Below are positions 7,296-15,005 of a stretch of DNA of 35,906 nt, one piece after another. The notes beneath the pieces were generated by a model, which saw only the letters and a list, made by a program, of their open reading frames with translations, searched no databases and was not told the DNA's origin. Position 1 is the first letter of the stretch. Every line of letters begins with the position of its first letter. Source of the DNA: Croceibacterium_B sp035470785 (GTDB taxonomy: Bacteria; Pseudomonadota; Alphaproteobacteria; Sphingomonadales; Sphingomonadaceae); NCBI GenBank assembly GCA_035470785.1, contig DATIQN010000021.1:1-35906 (forward strand), given 5' to 3'. A program made the translations under genes and the position numbers.

Positions 7296-7406
7296 GTGAT
7301 CGACCGTAACGAAGCCACCCACCGCTGCTCGGCCACCTGCACCTGCACCTGCACCTGCACCGATTGCAAGTGCGGTTCGAACTGCCAGTGCGCTTCCAGG
7401 AACTGA
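7296..7406 (+). CDS. cysteine-rich metallothionein-like peptide, 36 aa
   Basis: GTG 7296 lies 6 nt after GAGGAGA (7283-7289), and TGA is at 7404-7406. The peptide carries nine cysteines in 36 residues, at 11, 15, 17, 19, 21, 24, 26, 30 and 32. They are mostly arranged as C-x-C steps (CTCTCTCTDCKC then GSNCQC), with His9 just before. This density and spacing is that of a metal-thiolate cluster protein binding Cu(I), Zn(II) or Cd(II). It does not match the longer classical SmtA/BmtA metallothionein with its zinc-finger fold, nor the mycobacterial MymT pattern exactly. No signal peptide is present, so it is cytosolic. A terminator hairpin follows at once, so the unit is a discrete short transcript behind the AraC gene. 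An antisense reading exists but lacks a ribosome site. Confidence 0.7.
   Translation: MIDRNEATHRCSATCTCTCTCTDCKCGSNCQCASRN
7335..7361 (+). repeat. hexanucleotide repeat (ACCTGC)4 inside the Cys-rich gene
   Basis: Four exact tandem copies of ACCTGC (7335-7358) plus a partial ACC encode alternating Thr-Cys. Slippage here would add or remove one Thr-Cys pair per unit without a frameshift, so metal capacity could vary between strains. Confidence 0.85.
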
Positions 7407-7416
7407 CCACCCCCGG

Positions 7417-7454
7417 AACGGGAGCGCGCCGCCGTTCGGTCTGCTCCCGTTTTC
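7417..7454 (+). terminator. rho-independent terminator after the Cys-rich peptide gene
   Basis: AACGGGAGC (7417-7425) pairs perfectly with GCTCCCGTT (7443-7451), and TTTT (7450-7453) closes the stem. It begins 10 nt after the stop codon, which supports the small upstream gene being a real transcription unit. Confidence 0.75.
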
Positions 7455-7531
7455 GCTTTCGGACATTTGCGGAGTGCGCCGCGCGAGGCGCGGCCGCAGT
7501 ATATGCTGTGTACCTGTGACGGAGCCAGCCC

Positions 7532-8092
7532 ATGGACCTCAAGCACGCCATTGCCGGTCGCCGGGCCGTTCGCGCCTATACCCCTAAGCCCGTCGACGAG
7601 GCGCAACTGCGCGCGCTGATCGCTCTCGCTGTCCAAGCGCCGAGCGCGATGAACCGCCAGCCGTGGTCGTTCTGCGTCGTGCGCGACCCGGCCGTGCTCC
7701 AGCGCATTTCCGACGAGGCCAAGCGGCACCTTCTGCAGGCTTCGCCCGCCGGAGTCTTTGCGCACGAGCTTCAGACCATGCTGGGCAACCCCGAGTTCCA
7801 GATTTTCTACCACGCCCCGGCGCTGGTGCTGATCACCGGCCTCGCCGACGATCCGTGGAGCCGTATCGACTGCGCGCTCGCGGCCGAGAACCTGATGCTC
7901 GCCGCCGCCGACGCCGCCCTCGGCACGTGCTGGATCGGCTTCGCGCAAGGGTGGCTCGAGACCGCCGAGGGCAAGGCCCTGCTCGGCATCCCACCTGAGC
8001 GCGTGCCGGTGGCGCCGATCATCGTCGGCCATCCGGCAGCGGTCGCCCCCGAGGTGCCGCGCAAGGAGCCGGAGATCAGCTGGATCGGGTGA
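7532..8092 (+). CDS. nitroreductase-family flavoprotein
   Basis: The 186-aa protein starts MDLKHAIAGRRAVRAYTPKP. The RRAVRAY segment is the FMN-phosphate-binding 'RRSiR.f' motif of the nitroreductase/NAD(P)H oxidoreductase fold. APSAMNRQPWSFCVV (about residues 36-50) is the second FMN contact, and ALGTCWIGFAQGW with the GIPPERVPVAPIIVGHP tail matches the conserved C-terminal half. The family reduces nitro groups, quinones or similar acceptors with NAD(P)H as homodimers; the exact substrate cannot be read from sequence. The protein is cytosolic. The intergenic region 7455-7531 presumably carries its promoter, and no other gene is attached. Confidence 0.88.
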   Translation: MDLKHAIAGRRAVRAYTPKPVDEAQLRALIALAVQAPSAMNRQPWSFCVVRDPAVLQRISDEAKRHLLQASPAGVFAHELQTMLGNPEFQIFYHAPALVLITGLADDPWSRIDCALAAENLMLAAADAALGTCWIGFAQGWLETAEGKALLGIPPERVPVAPIIVGHPAAVAPEVPRKEPEISWIG

Positions 8093-8211
8093 ATCCCGGC
8101 GCCGGGAGTTCGCTTCAATACGTCAGTCGAGCGCGAGCACTCTTTCGTCGACACAGCGTTGCGATGTCCAGGTGCAGGTCGTCAGGATCAGCCCCGACAG
8201 GTGGAGGAGCC

Positions 8212-8392
8212 ATGAGGACGAGCCGCCGCGAATTCATCGAGCTTGCGGCAGCCCTCGGCGCCACCTCGCCTGGACTGTGTCGGCGAAGGCCTCGCAAAGC
8301 CAATGGCGCGAAGCCCGCGAGTTGTTTCCCCAGGGAGTCGCCTCGGGCGACCCGATCCCACCAGCGTGATCCTGTGGACACGGCGCCCCTTC
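8212..8392 (+). pseudogene. decayed N-terminus of a phoD-like alkaline phosphatase
   Basis: ATG 8212 keeps a strong GGAGGAG site (8203-8209) and encodes a twin-arginine signal start, MRTSRREFIELAAALGA. The reading then shifts by one base near 8262-8265 to give LAWTVSAKASQSQWREAREL and FPQGVASGDP. It shifts again near 8352 to give DPTSVILWTRRPF. Joined across these three frames, the text reads like the start of a PhoD-family phosphodiesterase/alkaline phosphatase, a Tat-exported metalloenzyme whose conserved N-terminal block is 'F.hGVASGDP.p.svilWTR'. The remaining roughly 400 residues of the family, including the metal ligands, are absent. Two single-base losses plus truncation mean it is not functional. 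Confidence 0.65.
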
Positions 8393-8425
8393 GGCAACGA
8401 CCGCATGCAGATCCTCGATCAAGCA

Positions 8426-8450
8426 GGAACCGCCGGACGCCTTGAACGTT
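8426..8450 (+). promoter_or_regulatory. EcfG-type general stress response promoter
   Basis: GGAAC at 8426-8430 and CGTT at 8447-8450 are separated by exactly 16 nt. This is a full match to the alphaproteobacterial EcfG consensus GGAAC-N16/17-CGTT. The next gene on this strand begins at 8636, so a transcript would carry a leader of roughly 175-180 nt or include a small RNA. Activity is inferred. Confidence 0.55.
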
Positions 8451-8453
8451 AAG

Positions 8454-8635
8454 TTGCCAGCCCGCGAGTTTTTTTGCGAGCGCTCGTTTTGAGTGAACAA
8501 CCGAGCCGCTGGCATCGATCGCGGTGCGCCTTCGGGGTCGCGATTGAGGGCGCATAAAATCTGAACAATCCAAGGCGGGAGAATGCTTGCTTGCGGCGGC
8601 ATCATTAGTGCCGCGCCATCCAGGAGTAATGACCA
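8454..8635 (+). other. structured leader or small-RNA region downstream of the EcfG-type promoter
   Basis: Together with 8093-8211 and the phoD remnant this makes a stretch of over 500 nt without an intact gene. It contains a T7 run, the palindrome CGAGCGCTCG at about 8477-8486 followed by TTTT (a terminator-like shape), and a second possible stem of ATCGCG with CGCGAT around 8518-8544. A GGAG ribosome site precedes ATG 8636. No ORF or tRNA is visible. Confidence 0.35.
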
Positions 8636-9310
8636 ATGTTTAACAGTGCATCGAACCGTCGGACTGCCGCGCTTCTAACCTCTGCTCTGGTGCTTGCCCT
8701 CGGCACAGCCGCCCATACGGAAGGCAAGAAGGACCGGGCCCAGGAGGCCATCGCCGCGGCCGACGCCAAGATCCAGGCGGCCCAAACCGCGGGAGCCGGC
8801 AGCGCAACTCCCGATCGAATGGCGCACGCCCGCGAGATTCTCGCCGACGCTCGCGAAGAATTACATTCCGGCCACAAGGAGGCGGCGATTGCTGACGCCA
8901 ATCACGCCGCTGCGCTGGCCGAAGGCTCGATCGGGGAGACCCAGCGGCAAGTGAACGCGTCGGCTGCCGACGCTGTCCAACAGGCGCAGTCAGTGGCCGC
9001 CGATGCCCGCGAGCAGGCAGCCGATGCGAACGCTCGCGCAGCGAGCGCCGACCAGGCCGCCGCGGTCTCTGCCCAGCAAGCCCAGTCCGCCCAGGCTTCA
9101 GCTGCGCTCTCGGCAGAAGCCGCCACCGCCGCTGCCGCAGCGCCCCCGACGCCAGTGGCTCCGGCGCAAGTCCAGACCACCGTCACGACGGAAGAGCATA
9201 GCTCATCCACCGCAGCCGCACCGCACAAGGTCACCCACCGGGTCGTGCATCACCGTGCGGGCTCCACGCAGGTCCACAAAACGACCACCACAGTCACTCA
9301 GACCAACTGA
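8636..9310 (+). CDS. exported alanine-rich DUF4398-like protein
   Basis: ATG 8636 has AGGAG about 10 nt upstream. The 224-aa product has a signal peptide (RRTAALLTSALVLALGTAAH), then a helical region of about residues 30-95 with the DUF4398 flavour: AIAAADAKIQAAQTAGA, then AREILADAREELHSGHKEAA and ADANHAAALAEGSI. Residues 100-165 are an Ala/Gln coiled coil, and the tail is Thr/His/Val-rich. DUF4398 proteins are periplasmic or outer-membrane-associated and often stress-linked; their function is unknown. A perfect EcfG-type promoter match upstream fits a general stress role. It ends before a bidirectional terminator shared with clpB. Confidence 0.75.
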   Translation: MFNSASNRRTAALLTSALVLALGTAAHTEGKKDRAQEAIAAADAKIQAAQTAGAGSATPDRMAHAREILADAREELHSGHKEAAIADANHAAALAEGSIGETQRQVNASAADAVQQAQSVAADAREQAADANARAASADQAAAVSAQQAQSAQASAALSAEAATAAAAAPPTPVAPAQVQTTVTTEEHSSSTAAAPHKVTHRVVHHRAGSTQVHKTTTTVTQTN

Positions 9311-9322
9311 GAGTACGGTGTT

Positions 9323-9352
9323 GCCCTCTCCCCTTCTGGGGAGAGGGCTTTC
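9323..9352. terminator. bidirectional hairpin between the DUF4398-like gene and clpB
   Basis: GCCCTCTCCCC (9323-9333) pairs perfectly with GGGGAGAGGGC (9338-9348) around a TTCT loop, and CTTTCG follows. It lies between two convergent stop codons and can end transcription from both sides. Similar CCCTCTCCCC hairpins recur between genes in many GC-rich genomes. Confidence 0.7.
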
Positions 9353-9357
9353 GCTCG

Positions 9358-11937
<2,580 letters not shown>

Positions 11938-11966
11938 CGGATGCCCCTCAATGCCTTACTGGGCTT

Positions 11967-11994
11967 AGATATTGTTGCACAATTGCCACACAAG
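11967..11994 (-). promoter_or_regulatory. possible sigma-32 type promoter of clpB
   Basis: On the minus strand CTTG (11994-11991) is followed, after 16 nt, by CAATATCT (11974-11967), about 30 nt before the clpB start. The alphaproteobacterial sigma-32 pattern is CTTG-N16/18-CYTATNT, so the -35 fits and the -10 is only partly matched. It is plausible because clpB is a standard heat-shock gene. Confidence 0.4.
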
Positions 11995-12048
11995 GGCTGA
12001 CGGCTTATTTTTGCGACATGGCTCGACGGGCGACATGCGGAATGTCCC

Positions 12049-13332
12049 TTAGGTCCTGCGCGAGCCTTCGCGCTGCACCAGGTCGCCGCGCACCACCGCG
12101 GGCTCGCCTGGGACGAAGCGCTCCTTGTGGCGCCACATGTAGGCCGCCGCAACGAGCGCCGCCAGCACGCCCGCGAGCGCGCCGATGCCCATCGACCAGC
12201 GCGGCCCCCACTGGTCGGCCACCCATCCGGCGATCGGCGCACCCAGCGGCGTCCCGCCGAGCGCGATGCCCATGCGGATGGCCATGACCCGGCCGCGCAG
12301 TGGCGGCGGGGTAGTCAGCTGCATCAGCGCGTTGCTCGAATTGAGGAAAGTCAGCAGCGCGACGCCGACCAGCGCGAGCGCGGCGCCGAACGACCAGTAG
12401 CCGGGCGCGAGCGCGGCGAAGACGCAGCCGACGCCGAACACCGCCGTCCCGCCGAGCAAGTGCGTGAAGTAGGGCCTCGAGCGCCCGGCGGCGAGCAACG
12501 CGCCGCCCACCGTGCCGATCGCCATCACCGAGCTGAGCACGCCGTAGCCGTGCGCGTCGGTGTGGAACACCTTGACAGCCATCGCCGAGGTCCAGATCGC
12601 GAAGTTCATTCCGAAGGTGCCGACGAGGAACAGCATCACGCAGATCGCCCGCAAGTCCGGGCGGCCCCAGACGTATTTGAACCCCTCGGCAAAGCCGCCG
12701 CGCTGGCGACCGGCGCGAGCGTGCGGGTGCATCTCGCCCCGACGCAGCAGCAGCAGCGAGGCGAGCACGGCGAGGAAGCTGAGGCCGTTGACGAGGAAGG
12801 CCCAGCCGATGCCGATGCCGGCGATCAGAAACCCTGCCGCCGCCGGTCCGACCAGCCGGGCGCTGTTGAAGCTGGTGGAATTGAGCGCGACCGCATTGGC
12901 GAGATCTTTCTCTTCGACCAGCTGGCCGACGAACGCCTGCCGCACCGGCGCGTCGAAGGCGGCGGCGCAGCCGAAGGTGAAGGCGAAGAGATAGACCTCC
13001 CACAGGGTGACCATCCGGGCGACGGTGAGCACGCCGAGCATGGTCGCCAGCACCGCCATCGTGCCTTGCGTCGCCAACAGGATCTTGCGCTGGTCGTAAC
13101 GGTCGGCGACGAGGCCGGTCCACGGCAGCAATAGCAATTGCGGCGCGAACTGCAGCGCAGTGGTGACACCGACCGCCGAAGCGCTGTGCCTGGTCAGCTG
13201 GGTCAGCACCAGCCAGTCCTGCGCGATCCGCTGCATCCAGCTGCCGATGTTCGAGACCAGCGAACCGCCGGCCCACAGGCGATAGTTGCGGATTTGCAGC
13301 GAGCGGAACGCGTCAGCGAACCAGCGCGTCAT
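12049..13332 (-). CDS. MFS exporter (MFS_3 / EntS-like)
   Basis: The 427-aa protein has about 12 membrane helices. The start MTRWFADAFRSLQIRNYRLW and SLVSNIGSWMQRIAQDWLVL are the standard opening of the MFS_3 (DHA3, enterobactin-exporter-like) subfamily. LVADRYDQRKIL is the loop 2-3 motif, and FDAPVRQAFVGQLVEEKDLANA with LNSTSFNSARLVGPAAAG matches this subfamily's middle region. PPPLRGRVMAI is the loop 8-9 motif. The family exports siderophores, macrolides and other small molecules by proton antiport; the substrate here is unknown. It stands alone, divergent from the MHS-type transporter at 13512 with a 179-nt gap. Confidence 0.88.
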   Translation of the reverse strand: MTRWFADAFRSLQIRNYRLWAGGSLVSNIGSWMQRIAQDWLVLTQLTRHSASAVGVTTALQFAPQLLLLPWTGLVADRYDQRKILLATQGTMAVLATMLGVLTVARMVTLWEVYLFAFTFGCAAAFDAPVRQAFVGQLVEEKDLANAVALNSTSFNSARLVGPAAAGFLIAGIGIGWAFLVNGLSFLAVLASLLLLRRGEMHPHARAGRQRGGFAEGFKYVWGRPDLRAICVMLFLVGTFGMNFAIWTSAMAVKVFHTDAHGYGVLSSVMAIGTVGGALLAAGRSRPYFTHLLGGTAVFGVGCVFAALAPGYWSFGAALALVGVALLTFLNSSNALMQLTTPPPLRGRVMAIRMGIALGGTPLGAPIAGWVADQWGPRWSMGIGALAGVLAALVAAAYMWRHKERFVPGEPAVVRGDLVQREGSRRT

Positions 13333-13511
13333 TGCCCGTTCGCTCCATCCGCTTGAGCTTGCAGGGAGCTTGAAACCGGCGGACTCATGCGTGTTCGCCT
13401 AATGACTGTCCCGCCATCGGGCAATCCCGCGCTCGGTGCCCAAAAACCTTAGGCAAATCCCGGCGTCCATGCGATGCCGGGCCTCTCAAGGGGATTGGGA
13501 AACGACAGCCG

Positions 13512-14819
13512 ATGGAAATTCCGACCGAGGAAGCGCCCGACTTCACCTTCGATCATCCGCTCACCCCCAAGCAACGACGACAGGCGGTCCTCGCCGCCAC
13601 GTTGGGCAACGGCCTCGAATTCTACGATTTCATCACATTTGCGTTCTTCGCGATCCAGATTGGGCACACGTTCTTCCCCTCACAAAGCGCCTTCCTCAGC
13701 CTGATGGGCTCGCTGGCGACGTTCTTTGCCGGCTTCCTCACCCGCCCGCTCGGCGCCTTCGTGCTCGGCACTTATGCCGACAAGGTCGGCCGCAAGCCGG
13801 CGATGATGATCAGCATGACCATGATGGGCGCGGGTATCATCCTGCTGGTGCTGACGCCCAGCTACGCCCAGATCGGCGTGGCTGCGCCGATCATCGCCGT
13901 GATCGCGCGGATGATCCAGGGCTTCGCGCTCGGCGGCGAGGTCGGCTCGGCGACGATCTACATGATGGAAGGCGCCGATCCGCACAGGCGCGCGTTCTCG
14001 ATGGCTTGGCAGGGCGCGAGCCAGAACATCGCCGCGAGCATAGGCTCGCTTGTCGGCCTGCTGCTGACCTACAAGCTCAACGACGCCGAGCTTTCGGCCT
14101 ATGGCTGGCGCATCGCGCTGGCGCTCGGCGTGACGATCGTCCCGGTTGCCTTGTGGGTGCGCAAGTCGCTGCCCGAGACGATCCATCATGCCGACACGGC
14201 GGTAATCGCCAACGACGGCTTCCGTTCGTACCTGCGGCCGATCATCTGCGGCCTGATCATCATCGGCAGCGGCACGATCGGCACGTACATCTTCCAGTAC
14301 ATGGCGACTTACGGGCAGAACACGCTGCACCTGTCGGCGCGGCTTTCGCTGACCGGCGAATTTGCCAACAACGCCATCAGCATCGTCGCGATCCTGGTCG
14401 GTTCGCAAGTGAGCGACCGCAAGGGCCGCAAGCACGTGATGCTGGCCCCGCAACTGCTGTTCTGCGCGCTGATCGTGCCGTGTTTCCTGTGGCTGACGAC
14501 CGCGCGCGACGCGGTCAGCTTCATCGGTGCCAACCTGATCCTGTCATACGTCTCGGGCTACATGTACGGCGCGATTTACGCCGCGATCAGCGAGAGCATT
14601 CCCAAGCAGGTGCGCGCGCGCGCCTTCGCGCTGATTTACGCCCTGCCGGTGGCGATCCTCGGCGGTTCGACCCAGCTGGTCATCACCTGGCTGCTTCATG
14701 TGACCCAGAGCCCGATGTCCATCGCCTGGTACCTGACGGTGGTGTCGCTGATCGGCTTCGGCGCGATGTACGCGCTCAAGGAAAGCGCGCCTGTGAAGCT
14801 GGGGCTGGCAAAGGCATAA
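13512..14819 (+). CDS. MFS transporter, metabolite:H+ symporter type
   Basis: The 435-aa protein has 12 predicted helices. LGNGLEFYDFITFAFFA (about residues 31-47) is the hallmark of the metabolite:H+ symporter group (citrate, proline/betaine, alpha-ketoglutarate carriers). LGTYADKVGRKPAMM is the loop 2-3 motif, and RMIQGFALGGEVGSATIYMMEG is the conserved helix-4/5 stretch. The family imports organic acids or compatible solutes with protons; the substrate is not readable. ATG 13512 has only a weak GGGA-type ribosome site. The 179-nt upstream gap is shared with the divergent MFS_3 exporter and shows no RNA gene. The gene ends just before a palindromic repeat. Confidence 0.88.
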   Translation: MEIPTEEAPDFTFDHPLTPKQRRQAVLAATLGNGLEFYDFITFAFFAIQIGHTFFPSQSAFLSLMGSLATFFAGFLTRPLGAFVLGTYADKVGRKPAMMISMTMMGAGIILLVLTPSYAQIGVAAPIIAVIARMIQGFALGGEVGSATIYMMEGADPHRRAFSMAWQGASQNIAASIGSLVGLLLTYKLNDAELSAYGWRIALALGVTIVPVALWVRKSLPETIHHADTAVIANDGFRSYLRPIICGLIIIGSGTIGTYIFQYMATYGQNTLHLSARLSLTGEFANNAISIVAILVGSQVSDRKGRKHVMLAPQLLFCALIVPCFLWLTTARDAVSFIGANLILSYVSGYMYGAIYAAISESIPKQVRARAFALIYALPVAILGGSTQLVITWLLHVTQSPMSIAWYLTVVSLIGFGAMYALKESAPVKLGLAKA

Positions 14820-14823
14820 CCTT

Positions 14824-14896
14824 TCCGCTCGTGGTGAGCTTGTCGAACCACGAACGTCGCGCGCGATCGCCCTTCGACAGGCTCAGGACGAACGGG
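14824..14896. repeat. imperfect palindromic intergenic repeat
   Basis: GAGCTTGTCGAA (14836-14847) and TTCGACAGGCTC (14873-14884) are inverted copies with one mismatch. CGCTCGTGGT on the left and GGACGAACGG on the right extend the palindrome. GTGGT/ACCAC makes a small nested stem. This is a family of repeats I associate with sphingomonad intergenic regions. It lies between the MHS transporter and the M16 peptidase gene. Confidence 0.6.
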
Positions 14897-14942
14897 CCGA
14901 GGATTGCCGCCCGTCCAGCGCCGTAAGGCGTTGATCGAAAGC

Positions 14943-14971
14943 CTGACCTTTCGCGCGCGCGCGTGCTAGGC
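14943..14971 (+). promoter_or_regulatory. possible housekeeping promoter of the M16 peptidase gene
   Basis: CTGACC (14943-14948) and CTAGGC (14966-14971) are spaced 17 nt apart, 35 nt before ATG 15006. The -35 resembles TTGACN, while the -10 is weak but of a kind seen in GC-rich alphaproteobacteria. The spacer is an alternating CG tract (14952-14963) that could adopt Z-form DNA. Confidence 0.3.
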
Positions 14972-15005
14972 AGGCGCTCGATTCCAATCGCTCGACGGGA
15001 CTGTC

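Noticed and set aside
7335..7361. CRISPR-like array
   Set aside because: The repeat unit is 6 nt with no spacers; it is a coding tandem repeat.
7415..7435. EcfG-like GGAAC near the Cys-rich gene
   Set aside because: The nearest CGTT is only 13 nt away, and the sequence belongs to the terminator stem.
13333..13511. RNA gene between the two MFS transporter genes
   Set aside because: No cloverleaf or known RNA structure could be built in this 179-nt gap.
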